DNA from: Cytophagaceae bacterium
Lineage (GTDB): Bacteria; Bacteroidota; Bacteroidia; Cytophagales; Spirosomataceae
Direction of reading: 5' to 3'
Length of the DNA: 5,852 bases
Assembly: GCA_947461155.1 (NCBI GenBank)
Contig: CANHKE010000101.1
Span: 1 to 5,852 of the forward strand
The position numbers and the translations under genes are program-made. Below, piece by piece: positions 1 through 5,367 of this stretch (positions are counted from its first letter, which is position 1; the number at the start of each line of letters is the position of its first letter). The notes under the pieces were generated by a model, which saw nothing but the letters and a program-made list of their open reading frames with translations, was not told the DNA's origin and ran no database searches.

Positions 1-723
1 GGATATCAAGGATGGATTGAAGGTGGGTCGATGACGCGCATGGATTCGACGGAATATAAGGTGTATAGCCAACTAGGCACGGAAATTATGGTACAGGTTC
101 CGACGAGTAAGGTGTATCAACAGCCTACCGTCAAATCGGAGGTCGTGAGTGAATTGGTTCAATTCAATCGGTTGATGGCGGTGCAAAAGAAAATCGGTTT
201 TTGGGAGGTTCGCTTGGCGGATGGAACGCAGGGATATGTTCCATTAAACGATGCTGAAAATACGCAAAAGTGGAAGGCAGCGAATACAGCGCCAACTGAG
301 CATCGAATGATGTTGGCGGCACACCAGTTGATGGGAATTCCCTATTTGTGGGGAGGTACATCCATCAAGGGAATGGATTGCAGTGGATTCACGAAATTAG
401 TTTTTCTAGCGAATGGCTGGGTGATTCCGCGGGATGCGAGCCAGCAAGCGCGCGAGGGCGTGCTGGTGGATAGCCTTCGGCATTGGGAAAATCTTCAACC
501 GGGCGATTTGTTGTTTTTTGGTGAAAAAAGAGCTGACGGGACGTACAAAGTAGTACACGTAGGCATGTGGGAAGGCCAGTTCGCCTATATCCATGCGGCA
601 GATCGCACACGTCGTGCGAGTGTGGACCAGCAATCCAAAGATTTTGATGCGTACAATTTGAATCGCTATTTATTCACGAGACGAATTAATGCATTGGGAA
701 AAGAGGTCCGACAGGTCGACTAG
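1..723 (+). CDS. SH3-domain NlpC/P60 (C40) peptidoglycan peptidase, 5' end cut off by the window
   Basis: Cell-wall hydrolase of the NlpC/P60 family; relatives cut the D-Glu/meso-DAP bond of peptide stems outside the cytoplasmic membrane. The frame is open from base 1 and reads GYQGWIEGGS before the first ATG at 31. This looks like the end of a first bacterial SH3 domain, so the real start and any signal peptide lie upstream. Counting from the Met at 31, a second SH3-like domain spans about residues 18-77 and the catalytic domain about 92-220. The Cys-His-His set is visible: C117 in MDCSGF (379-381), H176 in VVHVGMW (556-558) and H188 in YIHAA (592-594), together with the family motif PYLWGG and the GDLLFF strand. 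The C-terminus is complete, and the TAG stop overlaps the stop of convergent lgt. The family call is firm; the exact bond cleaved is inferred from the family. Confidence 0.93.
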   Translation, partial: GYQGWIEGGSMTRMDSTEYKVYSQLGTEIMVQVPTSKVYQQPTVKSEVVSELVQFNRLMAVQKKIGFWEVRLADGTQGYVPLNDAENTQKWKAANTAPTEHRMMLAAHQLMGIPYLWGGTSIKGMDCSGFTKLVFLANGWVIPRDASQQAREGVLVDSLRHWENLQPGDLLFFGEKRADGTYKVVHVGMWEGQFAYIHAADRTRRASVDQQSKDFDAYNLNRYLFTRRINALGKEVRQVD

Positions 724-1553
724 GCTTTTGCTTTTTTGTTGGAATAAATCAGCACACCAATCCCAAATAAAACCGCTGGAATAGAAAGAATTTGGCCCAT
801 ATTGAGGCTCATGTTTTGCTCAAATGACACTTGGTTTTCCTTCAAAAATTCGTAGAAAAAACGAAGCCCAAAAATATAAATAAAGAAAAAACTAGTCATT
901 AAACCTTCTTGGGTATCCTTTTTCTTCTTTGACCAAAACCACATCAATAAGGCAAAAAGCACCAAGCAAGAAAGTGCTTCGTATAATTGCGAAGGGTGTC
1001 GCGCTAAAACTAAATTAGGGTCTCCATATGGATTAAACTCCATGTCACGAAGAAACTTAAATCCCCAGGGTAAATTAGTGGGCTTCCCAATGATCTCCGA
1101 ATTCATCAAATTGCCCATCCGAATGCAAAAACCGGCAAAAGCAGCAGCGGGGACGATGCGATCCGTAATGTATAAATACGATTGTCCAGGGTTTTTCTTG
1201 CAGTATAAATAAAAGGCAATGGGTAATCCGATGGCAGCGCCGTGAGATGCCAAACCTGAAAAAGGTGGCGTAATCATTTGTATAAAAAATCGAACGGGAT
1301 CTGCTTGCAATAAAGGAAATTCATAGAATACATAATGGCCAACTCGGGCGCCGACGACCGTTGCGACCATCGTATACATCAATAATTGATCCGCTTGTTC
1401 TGTGGATCGACCTTCTTTGGTAAACATATGAGAAACGATGCGAAATCCGGCTAGAAAAGCGATGGCAAAAAACAAGCCGTACCAACGAACCGGAAATCCG
1501 GCAATTTCAAAAAAAGTAGGATTGGGATCCCAAGAAATAGATGCAATGAACAT
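720..1553 (-). CDS. lgt: Prolipoprotein diacylglyceryl transferase
   Basis: Inner-membrane enzyme that moves diacylglycerol from phosphatidylglycerol to the lipobox cysteine of prelipoproteins, the first step of lipoprotein maturation. The protein has 277 residues, normal for Lgt, with about seven hydrophobic segments (roughly 22-40, 58-78, 93-118, 130-145, 190-208, 217-235, 253-271). Family landmarks are present: GARVGHYVFYE (68-78), SHGAAIG with H104 (E. coli H103 equivalent), the signature RMGNLMNSE (145-153; R145, N148, N151, E153), ARHPSQLYEA (184-193), and GLRFFYEFLKE with R231 (E. coli R239 equivalent). HGAA replaces the HGG seen in E. coli, which I recall as usual in Bacteroidota. The start at 1553 gives the expected N-terminus just before the first helix. 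No Shine-Dalgarno is seen. A 44-base gap separates it from the upstream micropeptide gene on the same strand, so co-transcription is possible, but it also has its own promoter-like box. Confidence 0.97.
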   Translation of the reverse strand: MFIASISWDPNPTFFEIAGFPVRWYGLFFAIAFLAGFRIVSHMFTKEGRSTEQADQLLMYTMVATVVGARVGHYVFYEFPLLQADPVRFFIQMITPPFSGLASHGAAIGLPIAFYLYCKKNPGQSYLYITDRIVPAAAFAGFCIRMGNLMNSEIIGKPTNLPWGFKFLRDMEFNPYGDPNLVLARHPSQLYEALSCLVLFALLMWFWSKKKKDTQEGLMTSFFFIYIFGLRFFYEFLKENQVSFEQNMSLNMGQILSIPAVLFGIGVLIYSNKKAKA

Positions 1554-1575
1554 GAACGTTTGGTTTAGACGTTCA
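1553..1575 (-). repeat. 7-bp inverted repeat touching the lgt start codon
   Basis: On the minus strand, TGAACGT (1575-1569) and ACGTTCA (1559-1553) are perfect inverse copies separated by 9 bases. The last A of the right arm is the A of the lgt ATG. The left arm overlaps the last two bases of the TAATTTTG box. In a transcript read through from upstream it would form a hairpin ending on the start codon. As DNA it could be a small operator. Function is inferred. Confidence 0.5.
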
Positions 1576-1581
1576 AAATTA
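1574..1581 (-). promoter_or_regulatory. lgt: Possible -7 box of lgt (TAATTTTG)
   Basis: The minus strand reads TAATTTTG, a full match to the Bacteroidota -7 consensus TAnnTTTG, 20 bases before the lgt start codon. I find no TTTG or TTG at the expected -33 distance, so the promoter is incomplete. A near copy of its surroundings (AAAATTAAG on the plus strand, at 1575-1583 and 1587-1595) lies 12 bases away. In this AT-rich stretch a chance match is possible. Confidence 0.4.
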
Positions 1582-1597
1582 AGGGAAAAATTAAGAA

Positions 1598-1741
1598 TTA
1601 GCGTCCTACTTTTTTAACGATTACTTGAATTGTTTTTTTGATCACTTTCGCAGGATATAATCGCGCAGGAAAACCTAAGGCCATCGCAGATTCACTGATT
1701 AAGAAAAATGAAGTGATTAGGAGTATTAGTTTGACTTTCAT
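1598..1741 (-). CDS. Small secreted cationic peptide (47 aa), function unknown
   Basis: An open frame of 47 codons plus TAA that I do not recognise. Residues 1-21 form a textbook Sec signal peptide: positive start (MKVK), hydrophobic core LILLITSFFLI (5-15) and a signal peptidase I site SAMA before L22 (A19-x-A21). There is no lipobox cysteine, so it is not an Lgt substrate. The predicted mature peptide (22-47) has 26 residues, five Lys and two Arg, and no acidic residue. Its second half alternates Val/Ile with Lys pairs (VIKKTIQVIVKK, 33-44), which can be drawn as an amphipathic helix or strand. A strong Bacteroidota-type promoter lies 26 bases upstream of the ATG, which supports a real gene. 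lgt follows after 44 bases on the same strand. It may be an antimicrobial-like, membrane-active or signalling peptide, or simply a small periplasmic or envelope protein. Existence is fairly likely; the role is open. Confidence 0.66.
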   Translation of the reverse strand: MKVKLILLITSFFLISESAMALGFPARLYPAKVIKKTIQVIVKKVGR

Positions 1742-1766
1742 AGCAGTTGATGAATTTTTCTGTTGG

Positions 1767-1797
1767 CAAAACTACAAAACAATATAGTACTTTGCAA
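1767..1797 (-). promoter_or_regulatory. Bacteroidota-type promoter of the micropeptide gene
   Basis: On the minus strand, TTG (1797-1795) and TAGTTTTG (1774-1767) are 20 bases apart, matching the -33 / -7 layout TTTG-N(about 19-21)-TAnnTTTG. Transcription would begin near 1760-1762, giving a leader of about 20 bases before the ATG at 1741. The -33 element lies in the middle of a perfect palindrome (1783-1811). Confidence 0.6.
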
Positions 1798-1811
1798 TAC
1801 AAGGTACTATA
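1783..1811. repeat. Palindrome (8-bp arms) centred on a -33 element: possible operator
   Basis: TATAGTAC (1783-1790) and GTACTATA (1804-1811) are perfect inverse copies with a 13-base spacer. The centre at about 1797 coincides with the -33 TTG of the minus-strand promoter. That geometry fits a binding site for a dimeric regulator. There is no T-tract, so it is not a normal terminator, although a weak RNA hairpin is possible. It could also influence the + strand gene starting at 1928. Confidence 0.5.
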
Positions 1812-1890
1812 AATTTTAAATTAATTGAAAAATTTGGTAGCCAAGATGCGCGAACGCGTTGCTTGGTTGCATGCTGAACGGGAAGAAAGA

Positions 1891-1922
1891 TTTGCGGATG
1901 CAATCCTTTTCTTTTTAATTTG
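1891..1922 (+). promoter_or_regulatory. Candidate promoter of the 189-aa gene, possibly leaderless
   Basis: TTTG (1891-1894) is followed after 20 bases by TTAATTTG (1915-1922), seven of eight matches to TAnnTTTG. The ATG at 1928 is only five bases after the box, about where RNA synthesis should start, so the transcript would have almost no leader. No competing in-frame start exists nearby. Confidence 0.42.
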
Positions 1923-1927
1923 GGTCT

Positions 1928-2497
1928 ATGCAAGAAATTGAGCCCTCCTATCAATGGGAATCCTTATATAATGCTGCGCACGATAAAAAATCTCCATTTT
2001 ACGGGCGAAATTATTCGCAAACTGAATACGAACATGATATCTACGGCTATTACATCCATCCCTTGTGGGATGAAATAGATTCGGAGACACTTTATTGCAA
2101 GATTTTATTTAGTGACTATGCGAAACAATACAGCATTATTGAACTTTTCGGCGAATGGAACGACACGTTGCATAATGACATTATGTTGTTTAAACGCCAA
2201 GTCATCGATCATTTGTTGGCCGCCGGCATCAAACATTTCATATTGTTAGGCGAAAATGTCTTCAACTTTCACGGAAGTTTTGAGGATGATTATTATGCGG
2301 AATGGTTTGAGGAGGTTGAAGATGGCTGGATTGCAGCTTTGCAATTTGCTCCCTTTGTAGAGGCGGAATGGAAAAAATACCACGTAGACTATTACATCAA
2401 TTTTGGTGGCAACTTAAACGTCCCGCAGTGGCGGACGCTGAAACCGGAAGTGCTTTTTGCTGGGATTCAGCATATTTTAGCGCGCCGACTGAACTAA
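1928..2497 (+). CDS. Conserved hypothetical protein (189 aa), Bacteroidota-type
   Basis: I recall similar sequences as uncharacterised proteins in Cytophagales genomes, but know of no function. The protein is soluble-looking, without a signal peptide or membrane segment, and rich in Tyr, Trp and acidic residues. Visible blocks likely to be conserved are SPFYGRNYS (22-30), YYIHPLWDEI (41-50), YCKILFSDY (56-64), ELFGEWNDTLHNDIM (72-86), an alpha/beta-like stretch FILLGENVFNFH (104-115), a very acidic, aromatic segment FEDDYYAEWFEEVEDGW (118-134), and YYINFGGNLNVPQWRTL (155-171). The E-N-D-H pattern could suggest a metal or nucleic-acid site, but this is speculation. It stands between the divergent micropeptide promoter and the NIPSNAP gene 67 bases downstream. 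No terminator is seen after it. The start at 1928 is the only ATG that keeps the N-terminal block. Confidence 0.85.
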   Translation: MQEIEPSYQWESLYNAAHDKKSPFYGRNYSQTEYEHDIYGYYIHPLWDEIDSETLYCKILFSDYAKQYSIIELFGEWNDTLHNDIMLFKRQVIDHLLAAGIKHFILLGENVFNFHGSFEDDYYAEWFEEVEDGWIAALQFAPFVEAEWKKYHVDYYINFGGNLNVPQWRTLKPEVLFAGIQHILARRLN

Positions 2498-2538
2498 ATT
2501 CAATTTCAGGATACGAATTCACAAATCAAATCCTAACT

Positions 2539-2546
2539 TAGCTTTT
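2539..2546 (+). promoter_or_regulatory. Weak -7-like box before the NIPSNAP gene
   Basis: TAGCTTTT matches seven of eight positions of TAnnTTTG and lies 18 bases before the ATG at 2565. No good -33 element is found. Its left part belongs to a small inverted repeat AGCTT-TTC-AAGCT (2540-2552). The 9-mer ACTTAGCTT (2536-2544) recurs before the PVC-type gene (5347-5355). Confidence 0.3.
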
Positions 2547-2564
2547 CAAGCTTTTAACAAACCT

Positions 2565-3308
2565 ATGAAAAAACTACTCCTACTTGTATTGCTAGCTGTT
2601 TCCTTCGGCTCATTAGCTAAAAAACCAGATTCGCGTTATTACGAAATGCGTATCTATTATTGCCACCCTGGTCGCTTAGATGCGTTGATCAGTCGGTTTA
2701 CCAATCACACCACCAAAATATTTGAACGCCATGGCATGACCAATGTGGGGTATTGGATCCCAAATAACAATACCGAAAATGCCTTATATTACATCCTGTC
2801 CTACCCGACTCAGGCAGATCGCGATTCATCTTGGAAACAATTTGGACGTGATCCGGAATGGAAAGAGGTGGCTAAAAAGTCAGAAGAAACAGGAAAAATA
2901 GTTGCAAAAGTGACGAGCATTTTCATGAATGCTACGGATTTTAGCCCGAAAATCAAGCCTTCACAAGCAGCTGAACCGCGTACTTTTGAAATGCGTACAT
3001 ATACCGCAATGCCAGACAAATTACCTAATGTCTTAGACCGCTTCCGTAATCATACCTTGAAACTTTTCAAGAAACATGGCATGGATAACATCGCTTACTT
3101 TACTACCATTCCAAAAGATGGCTCGCCAAGTAAGTTATTGTATTTCATCGCCCATAAAAGTGAAGCCGCTGGGAAAGCAAGCTTTGATGCATTTCGGTTA
3201 GACCCGAAATGGATTGCGGTAAAAGGAGCTTCTGAAAAGGATGGCAAAATTGTGGAGAAGACAGAATCTATCTACATGAGCCCAACGAATTTCTCAACTA
3301 TACGATAA
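2565..3308 (+). CDS. Exported protein with two tandem NIPSNAP domains
   Basis: NIPSNAP is a ferredoxin-like alpha/beta-barrel fold of generally unknown biochemical role; secreted versions are common in Bacteroidota and Planctomycetota. The 247-residue product begins with a signal peptide (KK followed by LLLLVLLAVSFGSLA, cleavage near 18). Two homologous units follow: about 25-127 (YYEMRIYYCHPGRLDAL, RFTNHTTKIFERHGMTN, FGRDPEWKEV, GKIVAKVTSIFM) and about 140-244 (FEMRTYTAMPDKLPNVL, RFRNHTLKLFKKHGMDN, FRLDPKWIAV, GKIVEKTESIYM). Both end in T-x-F-S. The shared RF-NHT-K-F-HGM-N pattern makes the duplication obvious. The product should be periplasmic or surface-exposed; no lipobox is seen. It is probably transcribed alone or with the 189-aa gene. 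The domain call is firm, but the substrate or ligand is unknown. Confidence 0.92.
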   Translation: MKKLLLLVLLAVSFGSLAKKPDSRYYEMRIYYCHPGRLDALISRFTNHTTKIFERHGMTNVGYWIPNNNTENALYYILSYPTQADRDSSWKQFGRDPEWKEVAKKSEETGKIVAKVTSIFMNATDFSPKIKPSQAAEPRTFEMRTYTAMPDKLPNVLDRFRNHTLKLFKKHGMDNIAYFTTIPKDGSPSKLLYFIAHKSEAAGKASFDAFRLDPKWIAVKGASEKDGKIVEKTESIYMSPTNFSTIR

Positions 3309-3321
3309 AATCCTATCTTTG
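3290..3321 (+). promoter_or_regulatory. Bacteroidota-type promoter of the propeller-glycosyltransferase operon
   Basis: TTTC (3290-3293) and TATCTTTG (3314-3321; full match to TAnnTTTG) are separated by 20 bases. The -33 part and the spacer lie inside the end of the NIPSNAP reading frame. Transcription should begin around 3326, inside the left arm of the palindrome at 3319-3347, leaving a leader of about 25 bases. Confidence 0.62.
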
Positions 3322-3347
3322 CGCGTGGAATAAATATCCACGCGCAA
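3319..3347 (+). repeat. Perfect 11-bp inverted repeat just before the propeller gene
   Basis: TTGCGCGTGGA (3319-3329) and TCCACGCGCAA (3337-3347) pair perfectly around a 7-base AT loop (ATAAATA). The stem is GC-rich, unlike its surroundings. It starts inside the -7 box and ends three bases before the ATG at 3351. There is no following T-tract, which argues against a classical terminator. In read-through RNA from the NIPSNAP gene it would be a strong hairpin at the start codon; as DNA it could be an operator. RNA begun at the local promoter would contain only part of the stem. Confidence 0.72.
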
Positions 3348-3350
3348 CCT

Positions 3351-4256
3351 ATGGAATGGATTAAAAAAGGGAATATTTTTAACGCTTGCCATGCCCAAGT
3401 ACCCATTGTAGATACACACCACGATGGATTTTGGCGGGTATATTATTCCAAAAGAGACAATCGCGGACCAAGTAAGCCTTACTATTTCGATGTAGAAGCG
3501 GGTAATCCTTCAAACATACTTCACCAAAGTGATGGTCCAATTTTAGAACCTGGCGCACGTGGAAGTTTTGATTGGGCTGGTGTCATGCCTACCGAAATCA
3601 GGCAGGTTGGAGAACTCAAATACCTCTATTACATCGGCTGGGCGAATCGAATCGATGTCCCTTATCACAACAACCTCGGTTTAGCCATCAGTAAAGACCA
3701 AGGTCAAACCTGGGAAAAATTTTCTACAGGTCCCGTCTTTGCTACATCGCATCGCGAACCGGGTTATGTAGGCACTATTTCCATCATCCAAAAAGACCTT
3801 CTGTATTACGGTTACTATTTATCTTGTAGGCAATGGGAAGAACTAAACGGCCGCATCGAACCGATTTACGATATCAAAATTGCCACGTCGGAAAATTTGA
3901 TAGATTGGACCCCCCTAAACCTTACGGCCATCGGTCTTGAACCTGGCGAAGGAGGCATTTCCAAAGCGTCTGTACTGGAAATCAATGGCCAATTTTATAT
4001 GTGGTATGCGATTCGTAAATCCACAAATTACCGCGAAGATCCCGCAAATTCCTACCGCATTAAATGCGCAGTAAGTTCAGATTTACTTCAATGGACCAAG
4101 ATGGATTCCAGTGGCCTCGATATTTCACCTGAAAGTACCTGGGAAAATATCATGGTCGAATATCCGCACGTTTTTACGAGCCAAGACAAAACCTATATGT
4201 GCTATAACGGAAATGGATTTGGAGAAACAGGCATCGGCTACGCAGAACTATCTTAA
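3351..4256 (+). CDS. Five-bladed beta-propeller glycosidase-like protein of a glycan locus
   Basis: The 301-residue protein resembles a family found in O-antigen and surface-polysaccharide clusters that is related by fold to GH32/GH43-type beta-propellers. Recognisable blocks are HAQVPIVDTHHDGFWRVYYS (14-33), GSFDWAGVMP (71-80), YLYYIGWANR (91-100), VPYHNNLGLAIS (103-114), YDIKIATSENLIDW (173-186), GEGGISKASVL (199-209), YRIKCAVSSDLLQW (235-248), and VEYPHVFTS with YMCYNGNGFGETGIGYA (269-277, 282-298). Repeated 'A-S-DL--W' and 'Y-WY' strands mark the blades. D21, D74 and E200 or E270 are candidates for acidic active-site residues by analogy only. No signal peptide is present, so it probably acts in the cytoplasm, unusual for a degradative glycosidase. 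The glycosyltransferase gene follows after 4 bases. Activity could be hydrolase, phosphorylase or transferase. Confidence 0.82.
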   Translation: MEWIKKGNIFNACHAQVPIVDTHHDGFWRVYYSKRDNRGPSKPYYFDVEAGNPSNILHQSDGPILEPGARGSFDWAGVMPTEIRQVGELKYLYYIGWANRIDVPYHNNLGLAISKDQGQTWEKFSTGPVFATSHREPGYVGTISIIQKDLLYYGYYLSCRQWEELNGRIEPIYDIKIATSENLIDWTPLNLTAIGLEPGEGGISKASVLEINGQFYMWYAIRKSTNYREDPANSYRIKCAVSSDLLQWTKMDSSGLDISPESTWENIMVEYPHVFTSQDKTYMCYNGNGFGETGIGYAELS

Positions 4257-4260
4257 ACAC

Positions 4261-5289
4261 ATGAATTTTACTTATTTAGACAAAGACTTATTTGGAAATC
4301 CGACCTTGGTTGAGCGGCCTAAATTAAGCATTTGCCTAATTACCTATAAGCATGAAGCGTACATCCGGACCTGCTTGGACAATATGCTTTCCCAGGTAGT
4401 TCAATTTGACTACGAAATCATTCTCGGGGAAGACCATTCGCCGGATGGAACGGCGGCAATCGTCGCTGAATATGCAAGCCAACATCCCACGAAAATTAAG
4501 GCCTTTATTCGGCCAGAAAATGTGGGCGGCAAGGCCAATTTTCTACATTGTTTTCTTCAATGCCGTGGGGAATATGTGATATTTATCGAAGGCGACGATT
4601 ATTGGACAGATCCGACGAAATTACAGCAACAAGTAGATTTTTTAGACTCCCATCAAGAAGCTTCCGCTTGTTTTCACAATGCAGAAATCGTGTACGAAGA
4701 TGCCAGTGGGAGAACAAATGAATATATCAATACGCCGGAGCAAGCGCTTTGGACGACAACAGCCGATCTCATCAGTGAAAAAGAAGCCTGGTTTATGGCT
4801 ACTGCCAGCGTGATGATGCGACGGAAATACGTGGCATCGTTGCCCGAATGGTTTTTGGCATGCAAAAGCGGTGACATCCCCATGTACGTTATTTTGGCCG
4901 AAAATGGACCAATTGGTTACATCAATGCATGCATGTCAGTATACCGAAAGAATCTGGGTGGTCAGAGTTTCACGGACAACACCAAGTCGAAAGCGTTCAT
5001 TGATAATCGCCTGTTTATGTATGCCCAAATCAATGCGTATACGAAAAACCGATTTACCCAGCAGATACGCCGTATCCAAAGCGATTATCAGCTTTTACTG
5101 ATCAAATGCCACGAAAATAAAGGACGATATGTACGTCAATTCATGCATGTGTTACAGGCATTTTGGCTGCATGGAGATTATCGCTTCATCACCTTTAAAC
5201 GCATGGTGCAACATTATTGGATGACTGAAAAATCGGCATTAGCCTATTTGAATTTCCGCAGCCAGATAAACCGCTTGCTAGGCAAATAA
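4261..5289 (+). CDS. Family 2 glycosyltransferase
   Basis: GT-A fold transferase expected to move a sugar from a nucleotide-sugar onto a growing surface glycan at the cytoplasmic face of the membrane. It is 342 residues long from the ATG at 4261. The nucleotide-binding start SICLITYKHEAYIRTCLDNM (23-42), YEIILGEDHSPDGT (51-64) and the metal-binding DxD-type EGDDYWTDP (110-118) are typical of GT2. GDIPMYVILAENGPIGYI (204-221) matches the acceptor-side motif of this subgroup (GD-P---LA--G-IGYI). The Lys/Arg-rich C-terminal region (about 260-342) may lie against the membrane; there is no clear transmembrane helix. An in-frame ATG at 4111 is rejected because the extra residues are an out-of-frame reading of the preceding gene and lack family similarity. 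Four bases separate it from the propeller gene, suggesting coupled translation. Donor and acceptor cannot be told from sequence. Confidence 0.93.
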   Translation: MNFTYLDKDLFGNPTLVERPKLSICLITYKHEAYIRTCLDNMLSQVVQFDYEIILGEDHSPDGTAAIVAEYASQHPTKIKAFIRPENVGGKANFLHCFLQCRGEYVIFIEGDDYWTDPTKLQQQVDFLDSHQEASACFHNAEIVYEDASGRTNEYINTPEQALWTTTADLISEKEAWFMATASVMMRRKYVASLPEWFLACKSGDIPMYVILAENGPIGYINACMSVYRKNLGGQSFTDNTKSKAFIDNRLFMYAQINAYTKNRFTQQIRRIQSDYQLLLIKCHENKGRYVRQFMHVLQAFWLHGDYRFITFKRMVQHYWMTEKSALAYLNFRSQINRLLGK

Positions 5290-5310
5290 ATAGCCCATGC
5301 ACACATTTGG

Positions 5311-5336
5311 AAAATTGCTTAAAATAAAGCAATTTT
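5311..5336 (+). terminator. Terminator-like hairpin after the glycosyltransferase gene
   Basis: AAAATTGCTT (5311-5320) and AAGCAATTTT (5327-5336) form a perfect 10-bp stem with a 6-base loop (AAAATA). The stem has an A-run at its base and a T-run at its right end, so it could end transcription from either side. It sits 22 bases after the stop codon. The stem is AT-rich, so its strength is uncertain. Confidence 0.58.
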
Positions 5337-5367
5337 ATCCCAAAGCACTTAGCTTAAACCTATCCCT

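Noticed and set aside
1598..1741. The micropeptide as a small lipoprotein matured by the neighbouring Lgt.
   Set aside because: There is no cysteine anywhere in the 47 residues, so it cannot be an Lgt substrate.
1846..1941. A 31-codon + strand frame (starts MRERVAWLHAEREERF) that overlaps the start of the 189-aa gene; possible upstream ORF.
   Set aside because: It has no promoter of its own, overlaps the likely promoter at 1891-1922, and would not be in a transcript starting near 1928. Nothing beyond chance openness supports it.
1772..1954. A 60-codon minus-strand frame across the intergenic region.
   Set aside because: It covers the micropeptide promoter, the palindrome and the start of the 189-aa gene; no signal peptide or family pattern. 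Shadow frame.
3319..3347. Intrinsic terminator for the NIPSNAP gene.
   Set aside because: The stem is strong, but no T-run follows it, and the left arm overlaps a full-match promoter box; kept as an inverted repeat instead.
4111..4260. An N-terminal extension of the glycosyltransferase to an earlier ATG.
   Set aside because: These 50 codons are an out-of-frame reading of the end of the propeller gene; the GT2 family begins shortly after the ATG at 4261.
5302..5309. CACATTTG as a -7 box for the PVC-type gene.
   Set aside because: It matches seven of eight positions but lies upstream of the terminator-like hairpin and about 60 bases from the ATG, with no -33 element.
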